The notes beneath the pieces are model-generated. The model saw only the letters and a program-made list of their open reading frames with translations. It was not told the origin of the DNA and ran no database searches. A DNA stretch of 64,000 bases from Sclerurus mexicanus (Eukaryota > Chordata > Aves > Passeriformes > Furnariidae), in the NCBI GenBank assembly GCA_013396755.1, contig VWZF01003379.1:39218-103217 (forward strand), written 5' to 3'. The position numbers and the translations under genes are program-made. Of this stretch, positions 1 to 14,155 are shown one piece after another (position 1 is the first letter of the stretch; each line of letters opens with the position of its first letter).

Positions 1-60
1 ATGTTACGAGGAATGTATTTAAAAGAACGTGGTGATGACAGGTATGGACTTACAACTCAT

Positions 61-391
61 CTGACCGTTCTCTCCGCGCTGTCTTGAGCTGGGCTGCCCA
101 AGGCCGCTCAGCGTGCCAGAGTTTTAACGCTGTCTGTGATGGTTGTCCCAGCCGTGGCCGGCAAACACCACCTCTCACCCGAGCGTGGCATGACAAAACA
201 CCATGGGGTGCATCCCGTAGGGCACCACGCAAGGGAGGAAAAGGCAATCTACCTACCCGAGCACCTACTCCAGCAGACACCTGCTGGGCATCGCCCCTCT
301 TCCCCAGCTTGAAACGTGACCGCCTCAGAGGGCTCCTCAGCATCCTCGTTTCCACATCCTGGGGGTGACATGATGCGTTAAGTGCCAGTCG
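61..391. other. CpG-enriched GC-rich patch at left edge
   Basis: Hand count gives 19 CpG dinucleotides between 61 and 391, while the following kilobases have almost none. Overlapping frames on both strands (plus 84-368 and minus 50-355) are explained by GC content, and neither translation resembles a known protein. It may be a regulatory element, a small CpG island or a GC-rich repeat. I cannot decide which. Confidence 0.45.
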
Positions 392-3300
392 ACAAAGTTT
401 TCTAAAATATCTGGTCCCAAAGAAGAAAAGATAGAAGTAAAATTAAAAAAAAAAAAAAGAAGTGTCCTTTTAGAGTGGGTGGAAAGTGACCTTCTACAAT
501 AAATTACAAAGGTCTTTCCTAAATGATGTAATGTGTGTAGACCGGCAAGTGAACAAAGTTTCCATAATAAAATAATAAGGATTAAGGCTTAGTGCAACTT
601 TTTCAGAGTCAGTTGCTGGAGATACTGTATAAGGAAACTCTATGGTGATAATGTTTCAGAGTACTGTAAAATTCTATGACCTACTTACAGAAAGCTACCG
701 GGTGAAAATAATATTCCAGCGTGTATCTATCATACCATAACCATTGACTGAGGTTTCAGTCTTTTAACTTCCAGATGTCCAGCAAACTTACATTCACTAT
801 CACTGTAAATTATACTATTTTCCAAAATAATAACTTCAAAAGAGTGACATCATGGGAATTTAGTGCAGGTCAATTTGAAACAGTGCATTTTACACAGAGT
901 AAGTACCTGAAACTCTTTGGATGTAATTGAGAATGTCCAATATGTTGTGTGCATTTTGGTTTGTGAAATTTTTGGCTTAGTGTATGAAAAAACCTTCAAC
1001 CCTATATTAAAAATATCTATGGAAAAGTTACAAGGCCATCAACAAAGCTAGTGTAAGCAATAAAATTCACACTTTAGCATGTATTCTATGGTCAGACTTT
1101 GGGGGATTTCTCTCTGATAGCCACCTCAAACTGATGAAGTACAACAACTAATTCTGCTGAGCAGTAACAGGTGCCTAAACACCTATACATTGAATACATC
1201 CATTCCATCTGCCATAAGATGCCCTTGATATTAAAAAAAAAAAGTATCTAAAATCAAAATGCCTCTCTCTGGTCTGCTTGGAGGAAGAAGTACTAGGGCT
1301 CATTTCACTTTGTTCTATTAATCTCTTTGCTTTTATTATAAATAACCTTATTTAAAGGATAGTCATCCCCACACACACCCTATGGAAAAATAAATTTTAT
1401 TGCACATCTATACTGTAGTGTATGTAGTAAGCATATCCTTCTCTCCAAAAGTCATTAGAATTATTCCAAAAATACATGTGTGCTGCTATTTTTGGATCAC
1501 AAGTGAGAGAAAGCAAGAAGTTAAGGGCTGAGCATGGTCTGAGTTAAATTCAGTTCTCAAAAATCAAAATCTGAAAGTTGCTATATGTGTAGTAGTGGTG
1601 TAAGACACGCTGGAGACTACTGCTTAAATGAAGCCCAGACATATGCAGAACAAATTCATCAGTATACAGAAAAGAATGCTAAATTAGAGTTTGATCGCTC
1701 TTTTGAAATCAGTAAGAAAATTCTTGTGCATGAAATTACTGCCATATTAAGAATTTCCCTGTGAGGGCTTTAATCACTGATGCAGTTCCATTAGAACCAG
1801 TGGGGCTGTTACATATTTAGAAACAATTATATAGTTGTCCATGTTGGTATGGTGACAGATCCCTATTTATCTTTGGAGCTGCTAGAGGGTAAAGTCTTGA
1901 CCCCTATCAGTCTGGCAAAACTTCGTATGACTTCAGCAAAGCCAGGATGTTCTTCCTATTACCACACATAATCACATATATGACTACAGTCACCTGCAAA
2001 TTGCCTTCCCTGGCATATGCTGTTGAAAAAAGTGACTTTGGGGAGAAAAGTCATCCTAAGAGTGCAGCAAGTTTCTTCCCAGCCTCTGCAGTCATTCCAA
2101 GCATGTCCCTGCCAATGAGCTGAAAGCATGTATTCTTTAGCTATACCACCTCTTCTGCTTAGCTCACCTTCCAGCAGCCTCCCTGTAACCCTAACCTTCA
2201 TCCTCATATTCCTTCTGAACTAAAACAGTCTCTTCTTTTTTTTCATTTATGGTATTTTTTCCCCTGCCTTTTATATTGTAATTTAATCTGAAAGATTAAT
2301 CCATGAAACTAACTCTGAATGCAAACAGAGTGGTTCTTGATTTATGTATGAGGCTATGCATTGCTGCACACAGCAGAGTATCACTGCCTAATTTAAGCAC
2401 TATATATTATATTAATATATACATTTATATATTTATACACACACAAAGTGAATAACCTGTGGGCACATTTTTTGTCAATTTGCTGTCTCATCTATTACGT
2501 TTAGTAAAATTGAATAATAGTATAAAATAGTCTTTTGCTGCCGTCTTACTGATTTAGGAGCTTTTTAATTCCTGAAACTAGCAGATTATAAGGTAAATGT
2601 TATAGCAGTTTCAACTCAGGAGTTGTAATTGGCATAATACTGTAATTTGGAAATAAGCGTTTGTGGTAGATCAGCTGTCATCCCACAGGGATGGAGACAG
2701 TGACTTTTTATAATAAATCCCACATGTTTCTTTCTACTCTGGCAAATATACCAAACTGCTATATCAAAGCACTTTACAATCCTTAATGAATTAGTTCCTG
2801 TAAGAGCTCCGTTAGGCGAACATATATTATTTTTCCTGCTCTCCAACCAGATATATACAAAGCATAAAGCAAAGTGGTTAGAAAAGGATGCTGTCTTCAG
2901 GAGAAATCTGGTCACCTGAGTTCCAAGGGTCCTACTCTAGTCATAAGAGATCCACACACAGAGTGGCTGTGCTAGTCACAGAGAGGAAACTAGTGGCCTA
3001 TTGACATGTATTTGAAACCTTAGCAGGGGCATGTCTTTTTGCTGCATTAACTATTATACATGTTAAAGAAGCAATGGGATGAATAGAATTTTGGAGTGCA
3101 AAGGAAAAGGGTAAAAGCAAAGCAGAAAAAGAACAGGTGGCTCTTATACCTGACTGCGTCCTGTAAGTTAGTGTCTTTCATATACACAATACCTCCACTG
3201 CACGTGGAGGTTCTATTTATACATGATAAAGGATTAGTAAGTGATAAATAAATGTTTTAATAGATGGTAATCAATTGTTATGAGTCCACTGGGTCAATAG

Positions 3301-6300
3301 GTTTTTTTACAACAATAGCTCATCATCATCTTAAACACCCTACTGATGTATTTAAACTCTACACGCTTTACATTGAAACACCTGCTAATCTTGTGTTAAA
3401 CCTCACAAATGGAATCTTAATATAAAGTGTGACTCAAAACAAATTTGCTGGAGAAAAAAGGATTAGCACCTAGGCTCCACAGTAAATTGTTAGTTATAGC
3501 TGCACTCGATTTAAGTTTCTCCTTTTGCCATGTAAAAGGCACTGATACCATAGGAAGCATTTTGCTGCCCTGTGCAACAGTAGTGTTTTTGAGGCTAATC
3601 CCGAGAGGAAGGCCTGGGGTATTGCAGGACTCTGTATCAACCAGCATTACTGAACTTCGATGCAGCTTTCTGTTTTTATATACCTTCAAGGTAATACTTT
3701 GTGAGAGCAGCTGATAAGATAAAGGATGGAATTGAAAATGAATAAAGATCACTTTGCTCAGAGGTAGTGAAAGCTGCCGTAATCAGAGACTACTCAGGTC
3801 CTTCTTGCTACTGTCCTGCTGCGATTAGTTAGTCTAGGTGAAAGGGGATGATGCTGCTGTTTGCAGGAGCCATTTTAACACCTCAGCTTGTCTTTGTGAG
3901 CTCTAAAGTAATTAACTCTCCAATCATTACCGGTTGACAGGTTTAGGTTTCCCTCCCGCTGTTCCCTTTGGGGATATTGGGTTGTCAGTTTATAAGACAG
4001 GAGGATTCATTTTAGAGTTCACATGAAATCCCTTTCACAGCTTCCCAACAACTTTTTGTGGTGTCCATACTGCTGGAATATTCTCTTGGTCTGTGTTTTA
4101 ATGAACAGGACTTATATAACTTTCTCCAGAGCCAACTAGACAAGAAGAGGGGAGGAGGAGGAGGGGGGAAGTTTCTCCAAAAAGGCTGGTAGCACACTTG
4201 CTGAGCTCTTCCGATGAGAAGAGGGCCATCCTCGATACTTAGACGTCAATAAAAGAGACTGCAAAGGTAGTTTTGCTAAATAAGGTTACTTTGAGTTGCT
4301 ACAAGGATTCTGATAGCCCTTAATGTAACTGAATGAATCCTCACAACTTCCAACTGTGATGTGGGTGTACTACATTCTAGTTCAGTTTTAACCAGGGGAA
4401 AATTTCCAGACTTATACTTGGTGCAATCTTTTATTAGTCAAAGATTGCCAAGAAACAGGGAGAAAAAGAGGTACGAGAAAGCTTGACCATGTTTTTGCTA
4501 ATCCCATTCTCATCCACTTTCCACTATATTTTTTTTAAAATCCTATTAATAAGCTGAAAAAATGTTAATGACCAGCAATATAATTTGGAGACTATTCTGA
4601 TGCTGCCCAACTCTTGGTGTACCACAGCACCAGACCTTCAAGAAATATGACTGAAAGGCACACCCACCACCATTTGACTCAATGGACAGTGAAAATCCTC
4701 ACATACTGCAAAGCTGTTTGGAGCACTTCCCCTTTCAACTTCTGCTCTGCATCTTCTGCCACACTGATCTTCTCACTCAGGGTGGGAGTTTGGAAAATAA
4801 CCCGTGTGGCAAACCAGCTCTGAAATTGCTGAGCCCAGGCTTAGAAACCCTGCTTTGTAATGTTTGAAAATTGAGCAACATCCACTTTAGTCTTTTCATT
4901 TTGGAGCTTGAACCAAGTGGAGTTTGACTGGTCTCAAGGACCACACTGCTATCTCCAGCTGGAGTTTAGCAGAGTCTGTATGGTGCTTTCTTTCCTTTCT
5001 TTGTTGGCTGCATTAGTTGTGAAGTTCCCTTGCTAAATAAAGCTCTGACTGCACAAACAATTCATTTCAGTCACTTCCCATTGCTGCCAGCACGGGAGCA
5101 ACTCCACCTCTGTTAGCTAGACTAGGAGGCCTGTCAGAGTCAGGTGGCAATATACCACATCATTTCAAATACCCTTTCAGAAACCTTTAGATTTGCTCAA
5201 TGCTCCTTTAAAAATAGCCAGTGGCTTACATGTATTAGGGCTCCCAACCTGACTAACTCTGGTTTTTAAATTATTGTCACGCACAGAAGGATTTTGTATT
5301 AAATATCCTTTGGGAAGGAAAATCTAAGTGAAAAGGGATTTGGGGAGCAAGAGAGACTTGTTTTTCTGTATCAGGTAATGTGAGAATGTGAAGTAGTAGC
5401 TAGGAAGAACTAAGGTAACAATATATCACTGCTGGAAACATGAAGTGTCTTCTTCATACACATAGAACTACACAAACTGTCTCCTCAGTGGTACATAAGA
5501 TAGGTAGCTGTGGATTTATCAAGATGCCAGGGACAGAGTTGCATTATCCAGCATAATGAAGCCCTTTGTTTATTTAATTAAAAAACAATTAAAATAAAAT
5601 AAAAAAGGGAAGTTCTACTTCTCGGCTGATGGCAGGACCAGGGCAAGCAGTGAGCTTGTTTCCTTAGCACTGGCCAGATCCCCTCTGTTATCCTGATATT
5701 ATTCCTCTTTGTTATTCGATATCCCACAGTGCCAGCTAAGTCAGGAGTTGTCACACTCCTCACTGGTGCAGCAGGATACAAAATAGCTGGGGGTGGGGAG
5801 GAAGACTGGAATGGTTAGGAGGTGGAAGGGAAAAGGCCTTTTTTTTTTGTGAAAACAGTAGCACCAGCTGCATCCTGCAAGTCGCTAAATTAGCCAGTCA
5901 GTTGTTTTTCTTTTAATTTTTGTGTGAATTCAAGAATAGATTGTGGATGTCTTGGCAACTCATGAATGAGGCTCTTTATGAAAGAATTCACCTTGCAGAG
6001 GGGCTGCTGTCAGATGCACGAGCCTCTTTCCATTAATTAAGCTGCAGAACATCCCCTCTTTTTTCCCCCCCCCCATCCCTCTCAACGCCTGGATAATCAG
6101 ACCCTGTGTCTTTCCATAACATCCACCACTGCCTCTCTCACTCCTCACAGTATTTTACCCACTCTGTTAATTCTGGGCTGCCAGATTTTTTTTTATTTTT
6201 TTTTAACACAGCTTACTGCTGCTAAGTGAGATATCATGCTGCCTGAGCTAACAACTAAGATGAATATTCTGCTCCACTGCAACTAGTAGCATTCTCTACG

Positions 6301-9300
6301 CATTATCTTCAGCTGAAGCATGGCCTAAGAGCAAAGTTGGATATTTTCAAAAGCTCAGCTGGGAGTTAATCAACTTTTATTGTTTTTTGACAGGAGCTGG
6401 ATGCTTAACTTGCATCCAGTGAGTCATCCCCTGGATTGTCGCTTACGGGAAAGCAGCCCCACGGAAGGTGCAAAGAACTTTCAGACATCCTAGAAATGAC
6501 CTGACATTAAAAGTGTATAAGCTAAACTGTATCGGGTTAGGGAGTGATTACAGATGTAATTATGTCGGAACAGACAGTCTGGGGAGAGGAGGAGAGTAGT
6601 ATCAAGAACATCAATTAATCCTCATTCAGCTTTGCTGTGGTCTGAGCAAGGTGTGTGTCTGCAACTGAATAGTCTTGAAGTTTTTGGTGGGGATACTCAT
6701 GCGTGCATTTGTGAAGGTATACACCTGCTTCAGGGAATAATCCCTGATCTTTTAAACCCAGTGAAAGGTTTCCGTTGGCTGAGGAGCTTGCTATCATACC
6801 TTAAGTGTTTTCATGTTTGGGCTTAATTTTGTATGGCTGATTTAAAATCCCAGTCATTAGGAATAGAAAAATGTGTACATGGTATTAATGACAGACTTTT
6901 ATAAATGATCTGTTCATTTTCCTTCACTTCCAAGTAATGCTGAACATTAATTTCCTGCAAATGAAGCAATCTGAAGTAGAGCACACCAAATAATTAATCT
7001 TTGGAAACTCTGGACTAAATTAAAATAATTTAAAGTTAAATAAAGAGCTCATCTGTGGCCTCAGTGCTCTTTCTGGGAAGCAAGGGATACATAAAAGAAT
7101 AAAAAAGAAAGCAAATACCAAATTACCTAACAGAAAAGGAATCTACAAATATATGTAATAAATTTCCACATTACATCATAAAACTAACTTTCTCACAAAT
7201 GTTGTCATTGCAAATGCCAAGACACATAGGAGACTGTTCAATTAGTAGTAAAACTGAATAAGCAAATGGGAAATTATTTGCATTGGACATATGCTTTTTA
7301 AATTTTTTTTAGATATTATCAAATCTCTATCATACTACAGTTTTTCCTTATACTAAGAACTGGGTGTGGTAGAATTCGAAATACCATTTAAATTGTAAAC
7401 TTGTAGAACTAGAGGTTCTCTTTATTAATTCGGGCAGCATCTCAAAGAATGAGCACTCACAATAAACTATGTTTATTATTAGCAAATGTTGACTTTTTAA
7501 TTCAACACTGTAATTTGCTTAAAATTAAAACATAAATGTATTTGAACAGTTATCTGTAAATGGAGAATATTCAGTAATATAGGAAAAATAATTCTATCTG
7601 TATTAGATCCAGAAAAAATGAATGCCTGCATTTCAGAAAGGACAGTAAATGAGCTCTTTTAATTTACCTTCTGTATAAGGATTCTGTAAAAACAAATCAT
7701 TAATATTTGTAAATAGCAGTGATATCTTCACAAAGAAATTGTACACAATAACAGCATATTCCTAAAACCCAGAAACTTCCAGAAGAGCATTCTTGTTTAC
7801 ATCCCTTTGCCCCCTCAGCCCACTAGTCCTTTGTTTCTTGAATTTCACTTGTCTTTTTTTTTTTTTCCTGTTTTCCCCCAATCTTTCCTTGGCTTCAAAT
7901 CCACTGCTATCCAGAACTATCAGAGACAAAGAGTCTAATGGAAAATAATATGAGTGAAGAGATTAAACGCAATCGTGGGCAGCAGGATCTTTTGTGTTTT
8001 AAAGACATGGCACTCTCTAGACTTGCTGAAAGCTCCTTGTTACAGTTTTCTTGTTTGTGAAATAGGGAAGATATTATTAACCTGTCTCTTGGTGAAGCAG
8101 ACATGGAGCTCAGAAATCCTCCTGTCTGTATAAATGCTGAGGATTATTAGAGAGAAGATGTTCATCTTGGGAGGGGGGCTCTCAATGTAGTCATGAACCC
8201 ACTCAATTTCAATTGCTGCATATGAGCTTTTTTCTTCTTACAACAATTAACCTCTTAGAAAAGAATTAACACTGAGTTTACATGTTGACTCTATAGACAT
8301 TGGATAATTGCTTTTAAAAAATCACATATAAGTCCAGGAAATTACATTTCTCCTTTTGCTTTTCAAATTGCAAACTTCTGACTTCCCAGCTGGTAATGCA
8401 AGCAATCAAAATTAGGTCTCTTGAGTGCAGTTGCATGACACACATGAACAACAATCTCATTTCATAAGGAATTAACCCACAGCCAGCTACGCTAACTGGC
8501 TCCAATTCATGCCACAAAGCTCATCTGATCAAGCACTGTAGTTCCCACTTTGCAAAGGCAGCAATGTACTGGCCAAATAACAGCAAAACTTCTTAGAGAC
8601 CCACCTTAATAAAGCTGCCTGGCAGAGGGAAGGAGTTTGGAATAAAGCACCGAACGAAAACACAGAAGCTTTGTCTTCATTTTCTGTCTTTGTTACAGAC
8701 GGCCTATCAGTCAGTCACTTAACCTCCCAGAGTTTCATCTTCTATCATACAGATACAATAATACCTCCTTTGGCTGTCTTTTTACTCCAGAGTATAAAGC
8801 AAGTGACATTATCCCTTTCCCCCAGTCTCAGCTAAGACATCTAGGCACTACTGTGATTCTTACCAGTAACAGCATTAACCACTGTTTAAACAGAAGGACC
8901 TTCTTCAATTTGAAATTTCCTGGATTTTATCTAGTTAAAATTCTCTTCATAATTTCTCAGAAGTTTTTTCCTCCTTTTTGAGAGAAGGTAGGAGGAAAGG
9001 ACTTACTTGTTTTGGGTTGATGATTTCGTTCCATAAACGTTCCAAGTATAGAGTCATAGAGAAGAAGCAGAGAATTTAGATCCAAATGAGGAAAGCCTGG
9101 CAAATTTAACTTCTTTGAATGGGACTGCTGCTTAAAATGTGTTCTTTAGAACTTTAATATGATGTGCAAATGAAGGTCCAGAACAACGTGTAACTCAGTT
9201 GTGCCCTTTACCCAGTGAGCTACTATAAAGTGACCTGGGGTGGAGGTTCCCTCAATATTTTCCCAACATTTAACAGAATAAACACCTTGCAGCTTTCCAG

Positions 9301-10964
9301 TGTTTTTCTTGATGCTCAATCTAAATCTTTCTCTACTGTGTTTCAAGTCATTGAAACCTTAATTGTAATCCTAAATCAGTTCTTCTCCTTTATTAGTGTT
9401 TACTGCAAATGGTTATCTTGGGGAAGCGATTGCCATATTCCTCACTAGTAGCCAATTAAGCAACCTGTAGCCACTTATCTTTCTGTTTTGAAATACTTTT
9501 TAACTGAAAGATTCAAACAAACAGCACCACATTCAGTACTACCAAAGACTGCCATTTAGAGGGTTTTACGCTACACTATCCAGCCTGCAGAAAGGTTATT
9601 CATACATTCAGAAGACTGACTTTGCTGGCACATGTACATGTTTGTGTTTGAAATTTCTAGATTGACAACCCTTCAAAGCCAATTGCCTTCTCTTGGGACA
9701 GGAACATGAACCTTTATTTCTCTTTATTTGAGAACTGACACCACTGTGATCTCCATCATGAGTCTAGCAATATTAAGTGTGTTGTTCTTTACAGGCAGGA
9801 CTGGCTGCTTGAGTTGAATGACTACATGTTGACCTTGGGGGAGCTGCAGGGGTGAGGAGATGTGTGTTTGTTTGTTTTTTAAATTCATCTCCTCCAGGTT
9901 GTGGGGAAAGAGGGTTTTAGACATTGCATAACCCATGTAGATTTAAGCAACAGTTGATTACAGTAGCATCTTACATTTTTTAATGCTGCTTTATGAATGA
10001 CGCTTAGTACAGAATTTTTTTTAAGATCAAAAGATGCAACATTCACAAAATACGCAGTGAAAAAATAAAACCATTCCCCATACTGATCAAGAAGGACCAC
10101 TACCTACCAGAATCCCCCGATAAATGTTTCTTTAGCACTAGTCCAGAAAATCTGCACTCCATCCTGTAGACATACTTCAAGACAGACAGGTGTCTGCCAG
10201 GGACAAAAGTCTGTCTTTGTCCCTTATGATGAATTACAATGGAGCACAGCAGTCATTGCAAGGCTGCATGTGACGTGCTGCTCAGCTGAGTGGCATCAGA
10301 AGAACTGAGTAAGAGCTGGAGCTGGCAGGTTCCTCAGGGCTTCTGCCTCCAGCCTGTGGTTCTGCTTCTGTGCTCCCTGGTCCCCTGCTGCAATGCTGGG
10401 CAGAGGTAGCCTGTCAACTGTTCTAGGTACAAGGCTTCTCTGTTTCATGGGAAGCCTTATGGCTGTATTTAAGAAGGCAGAATTATTATCTCCTATGACT
10501 AGAGAGATTTAAAATAATAATAATAAAAAAAGACTGAGGTTCTCAGAACCACATGTATTTAAAAATCTCTAACGTGGGAGAATCTGAAACTCAGGAGGCC
10601 CTGAGTCCAATTCAGAGACAAATTTGAGCATTTGTGACAGAGACAGTGAGTTATATCCATTCATGGGAAAAAACCCAATTTTATGATCATGCAACTGAAT
10701 GGTGCCTAATTAATTCATGATCTATATTTCATACTGCTGAAGCAGGGTATGAGACACACTAGAAAAAAGTATTTCATGTGGCCCATCCTAATGGTGGCAA
10801 GGGTGCCGAGACACAGATTCCATTATTAACAAGTTTTCTTGAGTTTGTAACTAATCCCTTGATTTCATGCTCTTGTTCCTGGGCACACATAATGAGATGA
10901 TAGTAGCATGTCAGCAGGCAGCAAGGGTCTGTTGCTCCCTGCAGTCCAGCAGTCAAGGGGTATC
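392..10964. other. Intergenic, no gene seen
   Basis: AT-rich unique sequence downstream of ADK. All reading frames are short (111 codons at most) with no recognisable domain. It holds an A14 run at 445-458, an AT-rich stretch with TA/CA steps at 2401-2446, a C10 run at 6065-6074, and T-rich runs near 5840, 6190 and 7855. No CR1 terminus was found in it. Confidence 0.7.
2401..2446. repeat. AT-rich low-complexity tract
   Basis: Imperfect TATA/ATTTATATAT steps ending in four CA units. Confidence 0.85.
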
Positions 10965-11195
10965 ACAGGACTGGCAGTGAGGGACCAGGGTAGGGCAGAC
11001 CCCAAGATTAAGGCCCAGTTTAACCAAAAGTCAGACTCACCAGGCAAGTTTGTGGTGATGAGGCAGGTCCGAGGGCAAGCCTGGCAGGATCCGTGTTAGG
11101 TATGGTGATGAGCAAACAGGTCCATGCTCCATGCCAGCCTGTGGCCTGGATAAACAGGGCCCATGGCCAGGCACAGATGCAGTTGCAGCTTAGCT
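10965..11195 (-). repeat. Diverged unnamed interspersed repeat, copy 1
   Basis: On the minus strand this reads CTGTGCCTGGCCATGGGCCC, then GGACCTGCCTCATCACCACA and AACTTGCCTGGTGAG, in the same order as the plus-strand copy at 15635-15850. Similarity is visible over blocks of 25-40 bases with indels between them. Function and family are unknown. Confidence 0.45.
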
Positions 11196-12486
11196 GGAAA
11201 CCAGTAAACCTACTACATAGCTTAGGGCTGAGCTGGAATGGGGTTCCTGGGCAGGGGTGAGGCGGTGGGAAGGCTCAAGGTGAGTCTGGTCAGGGCTGCT
11301 AATGCTTATATCCTCTGATATAGAAAGGCACTGTATCTTCATGTTTTCTTTATAAATAGATGCCATGTAGAGTGCCATACATTTGCCTGCCAGATAGAGC
11401 AGGACTTTAATGTTACACAAATAATAACCTGATCCTACAAACCCATGTATATGTCACTGAGATCTTATTACAGCCTGGGTAAGAGGATGCTGAGTGTTTG
11501 CACTGATGAAGCTATTTCAGTATGATAAGCTGCACTAAGTGGGCTCAGTTTTGCATCAGTGGAGTATATTTGCATATTGCACTGCCAGGGAAAAGAAAAC
11601 CTTACATTTTGCAAGAGTTTGCCATACAAAAATGCCACTGCAAATATGTGAGTATGGGAGCAGCTTCCATGAAGGCAATACTCCATAGAAGTGTTGTGTT
11701 GATGCTAGCAAGGCTAAATTAAAGGCTGCATGACATTCGCAGTTTTTGGGATGCTCATTGGAAAACTCCATATTCTTCCAGGACTTTTTACAATATCCAT
11801 TGCCTTGTGATTTATAAAATTTCACATAAAAAAAGAAGTGGAAAACATTTGGAGCTATGAGAATTCAAATAGCCTTTTGGAAGAATTATTATTAGAACCA
11901 GCCTTAAGTCCAGCCAAATATTCCTATTCTCTTTCACTTCAACCTTTGATATATGCTTTCCTGTAGAAAGGCAGCCTGGAAGAGTGTTTTTTTCTTATCA
12001 GCTGCTGATTTCTGAGTTTGGTGGTTTTTTGTTTGCTTGTTTTGGGTTTTGTTTGGTTTTATGGTTTTTTATGTCTGATTTTTCCCACTTCATATACTTG
12101 GAAAATGGCCAGAAGAAGCCAAAATGTATCTTATATTTTACTTTCTATGTTGCATTTTGCATTTATGTCTTAAAATTCTTCCATAAGTCTAACACACTCT
12201 TATTCCTAAATTAATCTAATTATTTAAAGCCAGGACTTGAAAAGCTGGCACCACACTGAAAAATCTAAGAAGACAACTTTTATATTAAAACCCAAATGAC
12301 TTCATATCTCTGTAACTGTAGACACATGCATGTACACACATACTTTTAGTGCAATAATATGTTATATGGTTTATATATGGGCTGTTAAAATAATGTGAGT
12401 GATCTAAACAAAGCAGATTACCAGAAAAAAGTGCAGTAATAAGTTTAAAATCCAAATTGTTATCTCAAAGTAAGTTGAAAAGAGAG
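11196..12486. other. Intergenic, no gene seen
   Basis: AT-rich unique sequence between the unnamed repeat and the CR1. A GT-rich stretch lies at 12010-12080. Short overlapping frames near 11468-11825 and 11984-12214 have no recognisable features. Confidence 0.65.
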
Positions 12487-14155
12487 TCAGAATCACAGAA
12501 TATGCTGAGTTGGAAAGGACCCGCAAGGATCATTGAGTCCAGCCCTCAGCCCTGGCTACCCCAGTGCAGACTAGAGCGGGACAATCCCCTCCCTCAACCA
12601 GGGATGGAGCGATGCTGGCGATGCTGTGCCTGATGCCCCCCAGGACAGGGTTGGCCCTCCTGGCTGCCCGGGAGCTGCTGACTCACATTCAACTTGCCAT
12701 CCACCAGGACCCCCAGGTGCCTTTCCTGTCACTGCTTTCCAGCATCTCATTCCCCACTCTGTCCATACACTCAGGGTTGCCCCATCCCAGGTGCAGAATC
12801 CAGCACTTCCCCTTGTTGAACTCCCTGTGGCTGGTGATTGCCCAGCCCTCTCATTTGTCCAGGTCTCTCTGCAGGGCCTCCCTGCCTTCCAGGGACTCAA
12901 CAGCTCCTCCCAGTTTTGTGTCATCTGCACCCTTGCTCAGTATCCCTTCCAGTCCTGTGTCTCAGTCATTTATGAAGATGTTGAAGAGAACAGGGCCTGA
13001 GATGAAGCCCTGTGGAACCCCACTAGTGACAGGTCACCAGTCTGATGTCACCCCATTCACTATTACCCTCTATGCTCGACCCATGAGCCAATTGCTCACC
13101 CACCACATGATGTGTTTATCCAGCTGTGTGCTGGACATTTTGTCCAGAAGGATCCTGTGAGAGACAGTACTGAAAGCTTTATGGAAATTCAAAAAGATTA
13201 CATCAACTGGCTTCCCTTGATCAGCTGGATTGTTTTCCTTGTTATAAAAGGAAATCAGGTTGGATAAGCAGGACTTTCCTCTCATGAAGCTGTGATGGCT
13301 GTGACCAATGACTGCATTGTTGTTCAGGTGTTTTTCAATACTTCCCAGAAAAATCTTCTCTAGGCACTGAAGTGAGACTGACAGGTCTGTAGTTTCTAGG
13401 GCCTTCCTTTTTGCCCTCCTTGAAAATAGGCTCAATGTTCACCAACTTCCAGTCGGCTGGGACCGCTCTGGATTCCAAAGACCACTCAAAAATCATCAGG
13501 AGAGGTTTTGTGATGACATCAGCAGCTCTTTGAGGATTCTGGAATGAATCCCATCAGGCCCCATAGATTTGTAGGGATCCAGCTGGAGCAGCAGATCCCA
13601 CACAATTTCAGGGTTGACTGGGAGTTGATTGTTCTTGCAGTCATGGTCCTCCAGCTCGAGGCACTGAGACTCCCTTGGTCCATCATCCGTGTTGAAGATA
13701 GAGGCAAAGAAAGCATTTAAACATCTCTGCCTTGTCTCTGCCCCTGTTTGTGAGGTGACCATGCTCATCCTGTAACAGGCAAATGATATTTCTACACTTC
13801 CTTTTGCCATTAATGTATTTGAAAAAACGTCTTTGTATTGTCCCCCACATTTCTGGCAGCTTCAATTCCAGCTGAGCTTTGGCCACACAAATTTTCTCCC
13901 TACAGTGGCAAGCAGCATTGCTGAATTCTTCCCATGTCACTTGACCTTGCTTCCACTGGGCATGCACCTTCCTTCTTTGCCTTATTTCCCAGAAAAGATT
14001 CCTGTTCAGCCAAGCCATCCTTCTGCCTTGCTTGCTTGACTTCCGACATTTGGGAATTGCTGCTCCTGTGCCCTTAGGAGGACAAAAGTTTTAAAAGGGA
14101 CCAGCACTGATGAGCCTTAGCACCTGCAAAAACATTCTCCCATGGGACCTTACTA
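12487..14155 (-). mobile_element. CR1 LINE, 5'-truncated, with broken reverse transcriptase
   Basis: This is a non-LTR retrotransposon remnant lying antisense to the numbering. Its 3' end (12487-12545) is the usual reversed CR1 terminus, reading AGAATCACAGAATATGCTGA and then TTGGAAAGGACCC. Going up the element, the minus strand encodes REALQRDLD and the catalytic-site piece ADDTKLGG (ADD codons at 12928-12920). Next come GVPQG, then the RT core with RGKSCLSNLISFY and VDVIFLNFHKAF (13070-13435), then LDPYKSMGPDGIHSRILKEL (13496-13810). Furthest up is the linker before the RT domain, with WKQGQVTWEEF (13683-14018). Homology fades near 14155, so the endonuclease and ORF1 are missing. The frame shifts between these blocks and has in-frame stops, for example directly after the FINIFIND-type motif at 12964-12962. 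The copy is dead. Long plus-strand frames here are antisense artefacts. Confidence 0.95.

Noticed and set aside
12571..12930. 119-codon minus-strand frame
   Set aside because: It lies within the CR1 but out of the RT frame. The real RT frame here reads ADDTKLGG and REALQRDLD.
12564..13160. 198-codon plus-strand frame, the longest in the window
   Set aside because: It is antisense to the CR1 reverse-transcriptase and 3' region, and its openness comes from the GC-rich repeat.
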